Positions 26,723 through 35,435 of a stretch of DNA of 64,000 nt are shown piece after piece. A model generated the notes under the pieces. It searched no databases, was not told where the DNA came from, and saw only the letters and a list, made by a program, of their open reading frames with translations. Every line of letters begins with the position of its first letter. The first letter of the stretch is position 1. This stretch comes from Paraburkholderia caffeinilytica (GTDB lineage Bacteria; Pseudomonadota; Gammaproteobacteria; Burkholderiales; Burkholderiaceae). The DNA lies in assembly GCF_003368325.1 (NCBI RefSeq), contig NZ_CP031466.1:248001-312000 (forward strand), in the 5' to 3' direction. The translations under genes were made by a program, and so were the position numbers.

Positions 26723-28307
26723 TGACGATTCTCCGATGCAACCGGGTAATCGCATCCAGTGACGACAGCACGGCGCCTTCCTGCCATGCCGGGATATGGG
26801 AAGCGTGCTCTCCGGCAAGGACGATCCGTCCGTCGATCTGACAGAGATTCTCGTAATGCGCTTTTCTCAACTCGTCCGTCCAGGCGGCGAAGCAGCCATT
26901 CGTGAACGGCGATCGGCTCCAGCTCATCGCGAAGCCGTTCTGGTACTCGCGTGCATATTGCGGATGAATCTGGCTGCCCTGGCTCAACGCCACCGCGATC
27001 CGTTCCGCAGGGGGCAGTGCGCCCATCTCATAGCTGGCGGGTCCCCACATGTAGGCGCCGAGCAGCACCGCAGGACCGGTCGATCCGTAACCTGTCGCCG
27101 GATAGCCGATCGTCGAGATCGGCAGGTCGGTATGCGTGATGCCGCCGTAGATCTGCTCGTCTTCTTCCCAGAATCGCCGGCCGAACTGCAAGCCGATTTT
27201 CACCGAGGTCTCGTAGGGCACCGCGTCGATTGCGGCGCGCATGGCCGGGCCGACCGCCATGTCGATCTGACTCAGAATCGAGAGCGGAATGGTGCATACC
27301 AGCCAATCGGCGTGCGCGTTCCGTTCGGTCCGGGTAGTCGTCTCGGTATAGCGCACGGTGACGCCTTGCTCGTCCTGCATGATGGCCGTGACTCTGGCGT
27401 TGAACACGACGGCGCTCGCGACCTGCGAATAAAGCGCATGGGCAATTCTGTCCATGCCGCCGACGGGCTGGAAAATGGCGCTCTGAAAGTCCAGCTCGTT
27501 TCCAGACGAGAGCCATTGCCACAAACGCGATGCAAGCAAGGGGTCGCGCGGGAGCAGATTCGACGGCACGGCCTCGGGCATCAGCCCACCGCCATGCGCG
27601 ATCTCGAATCCGCGGCGTTCGCTGCTTCTTCGGCTCGCCTGATAGCGGCCGTCCTGATCGAGCGCCCCCCATTGGCGCAGGGATTCGAGTAGCAGATGCG
27701 CGTCTTCGGCGGACAACGCATCGTCGAGCGCGTCCTTGTGGATTGCTTTGGAAAGCAGCTCGGCGATATAGCCTTGATAGTCGGTCTGCACCGCCCGGAA
27801 TCGTTGCGGCTGGCCATCGAAAGCCTCCGTCGAATGCAGGTACGCGTTGTAGTTGACCTGGATGAACGGTTCGAGCGGCACCTTCAGACGTTTCGCGTAG
27901 TCGAGTACGCCCCGGTGGTGATATGGAATGCGCCACGGCCCTGGATTCAGATAAAGCCCGTCAGCGAAATCGCAGTACTGGGTGGCGCCGCCGAGTTCCG
28001 TGTAACGATCGCCGCCCCGGACAGTCCAGGCTCGACCACCCGCGCGGTTGTTGTACTCGAGCACCTGCACGTGGTAGCCCGCGTTCTTCAACTCAAGGGC
28101 CGCGACAAGGCCGGCCATGCCCGCGCCGAGCACGAGAATTCGCGTTCCTTTGGGCGCGCCATCGAGTTTGACTGGTCCGGCGTAGGTCGAGTTGGCGGCG
28201 AACCCAAGCGTGCCCATGCCTTGCATCATGGCGGCCGCGCCGAGGTTCTTGCCGATCAGCGTCAGCAGGTGCCGGCGGCTCATCGTACTTGCGGTCATTC
28301 TCGACAT
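26715..28307 (-). CDS. Tat-exported flavin monoamine oxidase/dehydrogenase
   Basis: The 530-residue FAD enzyme belongs to the flavin amine oxidase family. A twin-arginine signal is visible near the N terminus (SRRHLLTLIGKNLGAAAMM), followed by the dinucleotide motif VLGAGMAGLVAALE and the family RAGGRAWTVRGG segment; the C-terminal flavin motif is GEHASHIPAWQEGA. Export by Tat and the overlapping cytochrome c gene resemble bacterial amine dehydrogenases such as nicotine oxidoreductase NicA2, which passes electrons to a dedicated cytochrome rather than to oxygen. The amine substrate is unknown. Three clustered ATGs (28307, 28298, 28283) leave the start uncertain. Confidence 0.88.
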   Translation of the reverse strand: MSRMTASTMSRRHLLTLIGKNLGAAAMMQGMGTLGFAANSTYAGPVKLDGAPKGTRILVLGAGMAGLVAALELKNAGYHVQVLEYNNRAGGRAWTVRGGDRYTELGGATQYCDFADGLYLNPGPWRIPYHHRGVLDYAKRLKVPLEPFIQVNYNAYLHSTEAFDGQPQRFRAVQTDYQGYIAELLSKAIHKDALDDALSAEDAHLLLESLRQWGALDQDGRYQASRRSSERRGFEIAHGGGLMPEAVPSNLLPRDPLLASRLWQWLSSGNELDFQSAIFQPVGGMDRIAHALYSQVASAVVFNARVTAIMQDEQGVTVRYTETTTRTERNAHADWLVCTIPLSILSQIDMAVGPAMRAAIDAVPYETSVKIGLQFGRRFWEEDEQIYGGITHTDLPISTIGYPATGYGSTGPAVLLGAYMWGPASYEMGALPPAERIAVALSQGSQIHPQYAREYQNGFAMSWSRSPFTNGCFAAWTDELRKAHYENLCQIDGRIVLAGEHASHIPAWQEGAVLSSLDAITRLHRRIVNG

Positions 28308-28462
28308 AAGGACGTGGTGCCCCGACTGGAGAGAAACGATGGCGAACGAATTGTGGCGCGAACGTCAGGAGGCCGCCTGCTTTCACCGTGCAGAGGCATC
28401 ACGGATAGCGACGGAAACAGGCGGCGTGAGACGATCCGATATTACCCTCCCCGCGTACGCCT

Positions 28463-29629
28463 TCATCCAAACCGGACACAATAAGCAGGCGGCAAATGTG
28501 CTGAAATCAAATGCCAGCTTTCGCCGCCGTCGTCGGACGTCCATAGCGCGCCAGTGGTCGACGCCATCGCGAGGCGCGTGCCGGAATCATCAACAGCGAG
28601 CCCGTGCCGATACACGAGGTCGTACGCCGGTGCAGGCGGCAACCCGTTCGACAGGCGCTCGAACGTGCGGCCGCCGTCACGTGTGCGCGTGACGACGAAC
28701 TGGCCTGCCACCGGGATCCGATACTGGTCTTTCACTGCGGGCACGAACCACGCGGTGTCGGGCTCGCGCGGATGCACGGCAACCGCAAAGCCGAAGCTCG
28801 ATGGCTGCGCTTCGATCCGCTGCCAGTGCGCCGCGCCGTCGGTCGAGCGGAAGATCGCGCAGTGATGCTGCATCCACAGCACATCTGGATTTGCCGCGCA
28901 TTGCACGACGCGGTGCGGGTCTTGCACGTTGCCGTCGCCGCGCCGCTCCGGCGGCATGTAGTCGGCCTCCATGCCTTCGGCAGTCAGGCGCCAGGTCGCG
29001 CCGCCGTCGCCGGTTTGCCAGACGCCGCCGCATGACACGCCGATCGTCACGTGCCGGCTGTCGCGCGGATCGACCATTACGGAATGGATGCCCGGCGCGT
29101 CGTAGCCGCCCCCGAACCATTCGCTGCGCTCCGGGTGATCCCACAGCGCACGGTTGAGCACCCACGTGTCGCCACCATCGTCGGACCGGAAGAGCCCGCC
29201 GGGAATCGTGCCGGCCCACAAGACGCCCGGCTCGTCCAGGCCGCCGGTTTCGAGCGACCAGATTTGCTGAAGCGTCCAGGGAGGGGACGGCGGGGTGGGC
29301 GCGGCGGCGTTCGCGTTGTCCGTGCCGGTGTCGGTGTTTGCACTCACGTTCGCGCCGTCACTATTACGCGTTTCGTCGGCAGGCTGCGGCGGGTAGACGG
29401 GGACCGCGCACTCTTCCCAATCCGTCATGCCCGCGCGCCTGCGATGCAGCTTCACGCCGAAGTGGCCGAGATTGAGCGCGGCATACAGTGAGCCGTCGCG
29501 TGGATCGGGCAGCACCATACTTACCGGCTCGCCGACGAAATACGGCTCACCGAGCGTCCAGCCACCCGCGTCATCGGCGTGCAGAACGAACAGCCCCTTG
29601 CGGGTTGCGACAAGCAATCGATCGCTCAT
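28463..29629 (-). CDS. Asp-box (BNR) beta-propeller protein
   Basis: The 388-residue protein contains at least five Asp-box motifs of the form SxDxGxTW: RSDDGGDTW, QTGDGGATW, RSTDGAAHW, RTRDGGRTF and TSDDGGESW. It is therefore a sialidase/VPS10-like beta-propeller. No signal peptide is visible, and a low-complexity insertion of about 30 residues (asparagine, threonine, alanine, proline) lies near residues 90-120. Sialidase catalytic residues cannot be located, so the function is unknown. AGGAGA precedes the ATG. A MoaD/ThiS-like gene lies upstream on the same strand, separated only by the 49-bp repeat array. Confidence 0.82.
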   Translation of the reverse strand: MSDRLLVATRKGLFVLHADDAGGWTLGEPYFVGEPVSMVLPDPRDGSLYAALNLGHFGVKLHRRRAGMTDWEECAVPVYPPQPADETRNSDGANVSANTDTGTDNANAAAPTPPSPPWTLQQIWSLETGGLDEPGVLWAGTIPGGLFRSDDGGDTWVLNRALWDHPERSEWFGGGYDAPGIHSVMVDPRDSRHVTIGVSCGGVWQTGDGGATWRLTAEGMEADYMPPERRGDGNVQDPHRVVQCAANPDVLWMQHHCAIFRSTDGAAHWQRIEAQPSSFGFAVAVHPREPDTAWFVPAVKDQYRIPVAGQFVVTRTRDGGRTFERLSNGLPPAPAYDLVYRHGLAVDDSGTRLAMASTTGALWTSDDGGESWHLISAHLPPAYCVRFG

Positions 29630-29643
29630 ATCGAGTGTCTCCT

Positions 29644-29829
29644 GTCGACCAGAGTTAGCGCTTTAGCGCTTACTCAGGTCCCATGCTTTGCGGTCGACCA
29701 GAGTTAGCGCTTTAGCGCTTACTCAGGTCCCATGCTTTGCGGTCGACCAGAGTTAGCGCTTTAGCGCTTACTCAGGTCCCATGCAAAGCTGCTGGCGCTT
29801 CAGCGCTTAGTTCGGTCCCATGCAAAGCT
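29644..29829 (-). repeat. Tandem array of 49-bp stem-loop repeats (3.8 copies)
   Basis: Copies lie at 29644-29692, 29693-29741 and 29742-29790, with a 5'-shortened divergent copy at 29791-29829. Copies 1 and 2 are identical; copy 3 differs only in its last six to seven bases. Each unit contains an imperfect hairpin, arms GAGTTAGCGCT and AGCGCTTACTC around TT, followed by GGTCCCATGC. The array fills the space between the MoaD-like stop and the Asp-box gene start, ending 15 bases before the latter. A related copy lies at 63059-63107. Confidence 0.93.
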
Positions 29830-29849
29830 CGAATACGGATTGAACTCCC

Positions 29850-30119
29850 TTATCCGCCCGACAGCGCCTGTATGACGTAAACCCGGCTTTCCTTGCCAAG
29901 CGCTTCGGACAGATGTTGTCGGTCGCGCACCCGCCGGCCGTCGACAAACACGGCGAGATGCCGCCGCAGTGAGCCCTGATCGTCAAGGATGTAGCCGCGC
30001 AGCCGGGGTTGCGCGGCGAAGACGGCTTCGAGCGCTTCTCCGAGCGTGCGCGCGTCGATGTCGCGTTCGGGCGTTGCAATATGCCGCTGAATCGAAGCAG
30101 CGAAGAAGATGTGCGCCAT
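29850..30119 (-). CDS. Ubiquitin-like MoaD/ThiS family protein
   Basis: The 89-residue protein ends in Ser-Gly-Gly, the C terminus needed for adenylation and thiocarboxylation in MoaD/ThiS sulfur carriers. The beta-grasp pattern is visible: TLGEALEAVFAAQPRLRGYI for the central helix and LAVFVDGRRVRD for the following strands, ending YVIQALSGG. No moaE, thiazole or E1-like gene is nearby, so it is not obviously a molybdopterin or thiamine component. The neighbour downstream is an Asp-box propeller gene, suggesting a shared role. The start lacks a strong ribosome binding site. Confidence 0.82.
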   Translation of the reverse strand: MAHIFFAASIQRHIATPERDIDARTLGEALEAVFAAQPRLRGYILDDQGSLRRHLAVFVDGRRVRDRQHLSEALGKESRVYVIQALSGG

Positions 30120-30286
30120 GGCGGAGTAGGGGCGCGGGAATGGCCGCGTCCGTTGGTACTGTAGTTTAGACGATCCGCCATGTGCATCGGGGCGTTGCCC
30201 GTGTCGTCCGACCGGTTACGTTCGGACACACTTCGTTGCGAATCAGAATTTATGCGCCATCTACAATCCGCGAACGGAGAAAAAAC

Positions 30287-30469
30287 ATGATCAGACTTTT
30301 GTGTGTCGTTGCGCTTGCGGCTAGCCTGTCAGGCTGCATTGTCGCTCCACCGTACGCGTATGCACCCGCGCCGGCCTATGGATATGGTTATGCGCCAGCG
30401 TACTACGCGGCGCCATCCGTCGATGTCGGCATCGGCTTCGGGGGTTACGGGCACGGCTGGCGAAGATAG
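30287..30469 (+). CDS. Small glycine/tyrosine-rich lipoprotein
   Basis: The 60-residue product has a lipoprotein signal with lipobox LSGC (Cys17 as lipidation site), followed by proline/tyrosine/alanine-rich sequence (PAPAYGYGYAPAYYAAP) and a glycine-rich C terminus. ATG at 30287 follows ACGGAGA; the longer upstream frame is not needed. It is probably an envelope structural or stress-related small protein of a kind common in Burkholderia. The hexanucleotide tract begins nine bases after its stop. Confidence 0.7.
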   Translation: MIRLLCVVALAASLSGCIVAPPYAYAPAPAYGYGYAPAYYAAPSVDVGIGFGGYGHGWRR

Positions 30470-30477
30470 CCTCGTTG

Positions 30478-30543
<66 letters not shown>

Positions 30544-30678
30544 GGATCCCGTTGACGAACGTCTCGCTCGAGCCGAATACAGGCATGGCGGTTTCCAGAC
30601 GGTCCCAATCCATTTCCCCGACTCCCCGACTCCCTGACGCGGGCCCCCCCTGTTGAGAACCGAAAGATCGGCGCAGCA

Positions 30679-31374
30679 ATGAACAGTTTCGATACAGCAG
30701 TCCAGATCTTTCTGACGCACAACGCTTTCCACTCGGCGGCAATAAATCACGCGATAAGGGTGATAGCGGGCCAGATCATATTCAAAGGCCTCGTCCTGAT
30801 CCCCGTGTTGTGGTGGATGTGGTTCAAGCCGGGTCCGCGTGATGAATGGAAGCGTGAGACGATCATCGCGACGCTCGCCAGCGGTCTTCTATCCCTTGCG
30901 TGCGGCAGGCTTCTTGCCTATTGCTTGCCATTCAGGCAGCGGCCGCTCTACAACCCGGAACTGCACCTGGACTTTCCCTCCGTCGGCCTGCATGACGCGG
31001 TTGTGCGCACATGGAGTTCCTTTCCTAGCGATCATGCGATGCTATGGATGTCGATAGCAACGGGCATCTTTATTGTCTCGCGACGCGCCGGCGTGTTCGC
31101 GCTGTTGTACACCGGTATCTTCATATGCTTGCCGCGGGTGTACCTTGGTCTGCATTATCCGACTGACGTTCTCGCCGGGGCGGCGATCGGCGTAGCCATC
31201 ACGTATATCGCGACGCGGGATTTCGTCAGACCACGTCTTGCAGGACCGATCCTGCGATGGATGAACAGTTATCCAGGGCCTGCCTATACGCTGGCGTTTC
31301 TCTTGTCTTTTGAACTGGTCACTCAATTCGATGATCTGTTCCTGCTTTTCAGGGCGGGTTTGAAGGCGCTATAA
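30679..31374 (+). CDS. PAP2-family membrane phosphatase
   Basis: The 231-residue membrane protein has the three type 2 phosphatidic acid phosphatase motifs: a KxxxxxxRP-like stretch ending FRQRP, SFPSDHA, and RVYLGLHYPTDVLAG with the catalytic histidines. About six membrane helices are predicted. Relatives dephosphorylate lipid phosphates such as undecaprenyl pyrophosphate. It is the only gene between the hexanucleotide tract and the YCII/ECF pair, with no operon partner; the substrate is not known. Confidence 0.9.
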   Translation: MNSFDTAVQIFLTHNAFHSAAINHAIRVIAGQIIFKGLVLIPVLWWMWFKPGPRDEWKRETIIATLASGLLSLACGRLLAYCLPFRQRPLYNPELHLDFPSVGLHDAVVRTWSSFPSDHAMLWMSIATGIFIVSRRAGVFALLYTGIFICLPRVYLGLHYPTDVLAGAAIGVAITYIATRDFVRPRLAGPILRWMNSYPGPAYTLAFLLSFELVTQFDDLFLLFRAGLKAL

Positions 31375-31521
31375 ACATATAAGGGTTCTTGCGGCGACCA
31401 AGCCTGACGTCCCGTTCGCGATTTTTTTCGATGCGGCCTGTCCATCAGCATGCGGTCCGCGCGTCATTGTCATGGCGGCCAGATGTCATTCACCCGCCTT
31501 AACCCCATGACGGAGGCTCAT

Positions 31522-31893
31522 ATGCAATACCTATTGATGATCTATTCGGAAGAAAACGGCTGGAGCCGGATGACCGACAGCGAGCGGCAGCAAGGGGTTG
31601 CCGCATATCACGCGTACACCGAATCGTTGAAAAAGGCGGAGGTGCTGGTGGGCGCCAACCGGCTGCAGCACACGAGCACGGCCACCACGGTGCGGCTCGT
31701 CGACGGCAAGCCGCAGGTGCTCGACGGACCGTATTCCGATTCGAAGGAGCAACTCGCCGGCTACTACCTGATCGACGCGCCCAATCTGGACGCGGCAATC
31801 GCGTGGGCGTCGCGTTGTCCCGGCGCGGCGCACGGCCTCATGGAAGTGCGCCCGGTCTGGACCGCCCCCTACGAAGCGCCATCTGCTGCATGA
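31522..31893 (+). CDS. YCII-related DGPF-domain protein
   Basis: The 123-residue protein belongs to the YCII-related/DGPF group: MQYLLMIYSEE at the N terminus and LDGPYSDSKEQLAGYYLID in the middle, a variant of the DGPF motif. ATG at 31522 follows GGAGG. Its stop overlaps the start of the sigma factor gene as ATGA. This pairing is the hallmark of ECF42-type systems, in which DGPF proteins accompany the sigma factor; their biochemical role is not established. Confidence 0.9.
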   Translation: MQYLLMIYSEENGWSRMTDSERQQGVAAYHAYTESLKKAEVLVGANRLQHTSTATTVRLVDGKPQVLDGPYSDSKEQLAGYYLIDAPNLDAAIAWASRCPGAAHGLMEVRPVWTAPYEAPSAA

Positions 31894-33158
31894 GTCCCTC
31901 CGGCGGCGACCGTGACGCTGACGGCGCCGCGCATTCGATTGCGGAGGCAGTCGCTCGCCGCAGTTACGGCAAGCTCGTCGCGCTGCTGGCGATGCGCACG
32001 CGCGACGTCGCCGCAGCCGAAGACGCGCTGGCCGACGCGTTTGCAGCCGCGCTCGCGGACTGGCCGCAGCGCGGCTGCCCCGCGAATCCCGAAGCGTGGC
32101 TGATGACGGTTGCGCGCCGCCGGGCACTCGATGGCGTGCGTCATCGCCGTGTTGGCGACGAAGTGGCGAACCAGCTCGCGATCCTCGCCGACGAGATCGA
32201 CGAGCGCGAGGCGGGCATGTTGCCCGACCGGCGGCTTGCGCTCCTGTTCGCATGTACGCACCCGGCGCTCGAGGCCGCGATTCGCACGCCGCTGATGCTG
32301 CAGGTGGTGCTGGGGCTCGAAGCGAAGACGATCGCGTCCGCGTTCCTGATGTCGCCCGCCGCGATGAGCAAGCGTCTCGTGCGGGCGAAGAACAAGATCC
32401 GCGAAGCGGGCATTCCGTTCAGCGTACCGGAGCGCGAGGAGTTGCCCGGCCGGCTCGCTGCGGTGCGGGAAGCGGTCTATGCGGCGTATGCGGAAGGGTG
32501 GACCGATCCGGTCGGCGGCGACACCGAGCGGCGCGATCTTGCCGGCGAGGCGCTGTTTCTTGCCCAACTGCTCGTCGAACTGTTGCCCGAGGAGCCGGAG
32601 ACGCTCGGTCTGCTCGCGCTGATGCTGTATGCGCAGGCGCGGCGCGATGCGCGACGCAATGCGGCCGGCGACTACGTGCCGCTGTCGGCTCAGGACCCGG
32701 CAACATGGAACGCGCCGATGACCGACGCCGCCGACGCACTGCTGCGGCGCGCAAGCGCATTCAACGCAATCGGACGCTTTCAGCTCGAGGCCGCGCTGCA
32801 GTCGGCGCACATCGACCGCTGCCGGACGCATCGCCCGAACTGGGATGAGATCGTGCAGCTCTACGATGCGCTGTTCGCGATTGCAGCGTCGCCGGTGGTC
32901 GCGGTGAACCGCGCGCTCGCGCAGGCGGAACGGGACGGCCCGCAGGCGGCGCTCGACGCGCTCAAGCCGTATGCGGACGATCCACGATTGGCCGACTACC
33001 AGCCGTATTGGGCCGCGCGTGCCAATCTGCTCGCGCGTGCCGGCGCGACGGCCGAAGCGCTTGGCGCGTACGATCTCGCGATCGGACTCGAGCGCGACCC
33101 GGCCGTGCGCCGGTTCTTGCAGCGCAAGCGCAGCGAGCTGTTATCGGCGAGAAGTTAG
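31890..33158 (+). CDS. ECF42-type RNA polymerase sigma factor with C-terminal TPR-like extension
   Basis: The 422-residue protein has sigma region 2 (about residues 25-90, AAEDALADAFAAALADWPQRG and AWLMTVARRRALDGVRHRR) and region 4 (about 135-180, MSPAAMSKRLVRAKNKIREAG) followed by a 230-residue extension with DUF6596/TPR-like helices (VAVNRALAQAERDGPQAALDAL). This architecture and the upstream YCII/DGPF partner identify ECF group 42. In such proteins the C-terminal extension replaces an anti-sigma factor and modulates activity. Start ATG overlaps the partner gene stop. Confidence 0.9.
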   Translation: MSPSGGDRDADGAAHSIAEAVARRSYGKLVALLAMRTRDVAAAEDALADAFAAALADWPQRGCPANPEAWLMTVARRRALDGVRHRRVGDEVANQLAILADEIDEREAGMLPDRRLALLFACTHPALEAAIRTPLMLQVVLGLEAKTIASAFLMSPAAMSKRLVRAKNKIREAGIPFSVPEREELPGRLAAVREAVYAAYAEGWTDPVGGDTERRDLAGEALFLAQLLVELLPEEPETLGLLALMLYAQARRDARRNAAGDYVPLSAQDPATWNAPMTDAADALLRRASAFNAIGRFQLEAALQSAHIDRCRTHRPNWDEIVQLYDALFAIAASPVVAVNRALAQAERDGPQAALDALKPYADDPRLADYQPYWAARANLLARAGATAEALGAYDLAIGLERDPAVRRFLQRKRSELLSARS

Positions 33159-33175
33159 ATCGGCGCCGCGCGTGA

Positions 33176-34060
33176 CTATTTTGTGTGAGTCGAGTGATCT
33201 TCGAACGCGGCGACGATGCCGTCGATCATTGCTGCGATGCGCGCGGTATGCCGAAGATCTTGATGCGTGACGAGCCAGATTTCGTAGACCGCCCCACGCG
33301 CGGGTTCCGGCCATATCTGCACGAGGCCGTCGAGTTCGGCCAGATGTATCGGCAGCTCACCGATACCGATGCCGGCCTTTACCGCGGTACGCAGCATGAG
33401 ACTGGAATTGAAGGTCGATACGATGCGCCCCGCGTGTATCGGTTCGCCAGCCAGAGTCGGTGATCGATTACCGGTCCAGTTTCCCTGATAGACGACAAGG
33501 TCGTGGCCCGCGAATGCCGAGCCGGCGGCGGGCTTGCCGTGCTGCTCGAGATAGGCATTCGATGCAAATAGCGCCATGGGCCAGCGCGCCAGGCGCCGCG
33601 CGACGAGATCGGGATTTTCCGGCCTGACTGACCGCACCGCGATATCCGCTTCACGCTTTGCCAGATTCAGCATGCGCGTCGACGTGTCCAGCAGGATGCG
33701 CACTTCGGGATGCGCAGCATGCAGGCGCTCGATGGCGGGAAGCAGGAAATCGATCGCGATCGAGTCGGTGCTGGTCACTCTTACGTCCCCCGCGAGCCGT
33801 GTATCCGTGCCTTGAGTTCGTATCACGAGTTCGTGCGCGGAGTGCTCCATTTTCTCCGCCGATCTCAGCGCGGCTTCGCCCGCGGCGGTCAACGCGTAAC
33901 CCTCGGAGGTGCGCAGAAAGAGCGTTGCACGAAGGGCGTGCTCCAGTGCCGCAATCCGTCTGCCGACCGTCGCCTGATCGAGATTGAGCGTCCTGGCCGC
34001 TCCACGGAGCGTTTTTTCGCGCTGCACCGCGAGAAATACTCTTGCGTCATCCCAGTTCAT
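33176..34060 (-). CDS. LysR-family regulator
   Basis: The 294-residue protein starts MNWDDARVFLAVQREKTLRG, has a typical helix-turn-helix (ARTLNLDQATVGRRIAALE) and a CrgA-like effector domain (VRVTSTDSIAIDFLLPAIERL, GIGIGELPIHLA). ATG at 34060 follows AGGAGG at seven bases. It is divergent from the quinone oxidoreductase gene with about 150 bases between and probably regulates it. It converges with the ECF42 gene. Confidence 0.9.
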   Translation of the reverse strand: MNWDDARVFLAVQREKTLRGAARTLNLDQATVGRRIAALEHALRATLFLRTSEGYALTAAGEAALRSAEKMEHSAHELVIRTQGTDTRLAGDVRVTSTDSIAIDFLLPAIERLHAAHPEVRILLDTSTRMLNLAKREADIAVRSVRPENPDLVARRLARWPMALFASNAYLEQHGKPAAGSAFAGHDLVVYQGNWTGNRSPTLAGEPIHAGRIVSTFNSSLMLRTAVKAGIGIGELPIHLAELDGLVQIWPEPARGAVYEIWLVTHQDLRHTARIAAMIDGIVAAFEDHSTHTK

Positions 34061-34211
34061 CGTGCCGCCCTCCTGATGCAAATTTGCATCTCACAGTGTG
34101 AATAATGCTGCGCATATTCATCAATGTCGATGCCTATACTGAACGCAAGAGTTCCTCGTTCAACGATCCGCCCGGATCAATCGAGCCTCATCTATTGAAG
34201 GAGTGGTATCC

Positions 34212-35243
34212 ATGTCTGCTTCGACTTATCGCGTGCCGTCGTCCATGACGGCCATTGAGATCAAACAGCCCGGCGGTCCTGAGGTCCTGATGCCGACTAC
34301 GCGTCCGGTGCCGGTGCCGGACGCCGGTCAGGTTCTGATCCGCATTCATGCGGCCGCCGTGAACGGCCCGGACGTTTTCCAGCGCAAAGGGCTGTATGAT
34401 CCGCCCCCCGGCGCTTCGGACATTCCAGGGCTGGAAGTGGCGGGTCAAGTGGTTGCCGTCGGCGCCGACGTGTCCCAATTCCGGATCGGCGAACTGGTGT
34501 GTGCATTGATTCCCGGCGGTGGCTACGCAGAATATGCCGTCGCACACGCCTGCAACACGATGCGTATCCCCAAAGGCCTGACGTTGGTGGAAGCGGGGGC
34601 CATGCCCGAAACGTTTATGACGGTATGGCTGAATCTGTTCCAGCGTGGCAAGCTGGTCGCCGGTGAATCGGTGTTGATCCATGGCGGCGCGTCAGGTATC
34701 GGTACCACGGCGACCATGCTGGCAAAGGCATTCGGCGCCGCGAAAATCATCACGACAGTTGGTTCGCAGGCGCATCGGGAGGCCAGCCTGGCGCTGGGCG
34801 CAGACCTCGCGATAAATTACCGCGAGGAAGATTTCGTCGCCGAAACCAAGCGGTTTACCGATGGAAGAGGCGCCGACGTGATCCTCGACATCATTGCCGG
34901 CGACTACATCGCCAGAAACTATGACGCCGCAGCCATGGACGGGCGGATCCTCCAGGTGGGCGTGATCAAGGGGCCGGCGAAAGATCTCGACGTCTTGCCG
35001 ATGTTGACGAAACGCCTGACGCACATGGGCTCGACATTGCGATCGCGCACATCCGCGGACAAGGCGACCATCATCGATGAACTCGAGCGGCAGGTCTGGC
35101 CGCATATCGAGAGCGGCAAGGTCAAACCGGTCGTCTACAGAACCTTTGCGCTTGCCGACGCCCGTGATGCTCACGAGTTGATCGATTCCGGCACCCACTT
35201 TGGGAAGATTGTTCTGACGACCGGTGCCGATCTCATTGGTTGA
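34212..35243 (+). CDS. Zinc-independent NAD(P)H:quinone oxidoreductase (MDR family)
   Basis: The 343-residue protein is a medium-chain dehydrogenase/reductase of the quinone oxidoreductase/PIG3 group. It has AAVNGPDVFQRKGLYDPPPGASDIPGLEVAG at the N terminus (split here by family motifs), the NADPH-binding segment VLIHGGASGIGTTATMLAK and NYREEDF. Zinc-binding cysteines are absent as in this branch. ATG at 34212 follows AAGGAG at eight bases. It is likely induced through the divergent LysR gene and may handle quinones or reactive alkenals. An SDR gene follows 192 bases later. Confidence 0.9.
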   Translation: MSASTYRVPSSMTAIEIKQPGGPEVLMPTTRPVPVPDAGQVLIRIHAAAVNGPDVFQRKGLYDPPPGASDIPGLEVAGQVVAVGADVSQFRIGELVCALIPGGGYAEYAVAHACNTMRIPKGLTLVEAGAMPETFMTVWLNLFQRGKLVAGESVLIHGGASGIGTTATMLAKAFGAAKIITTVGSQAHREASLALGADLAINYREEDFVAETKRFTDGRGADVILDIIAGDYIARNYDAAAMDGRILQVGVIKGPAKDLDVLPMLTKRLTHMGSTLRSRTSADKATIIDELERQVWPHIESGKVKPVVYRTFALADARDAHELIDSGTHFGKIVLTTGADLIG

Positions 35244-35435
35244 AGACGGGTTGACAGTCAAAGCGGAGGCGGGCCGCGCCCGAGTAACTCATAAGGGGCG
35301 AACTGTGCCGGTTGCTATCGGAGACGGATTGCCTCGATGGCGCGATTTGATAGCAGACTGGCGTCGTTCGCTAGTGCGTGGCGCGATCCGCAGTCTTACG
35401 ATGACCTCATGGAAGCCCCAACGAATGAGGAAGTC

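Noticed and set aside
29644..29829. Regular direct repeats considered as a CRISPR array
   Set aside because: Copies abut without unique spacers, the unit is 49 bp, and no cas genes are present.
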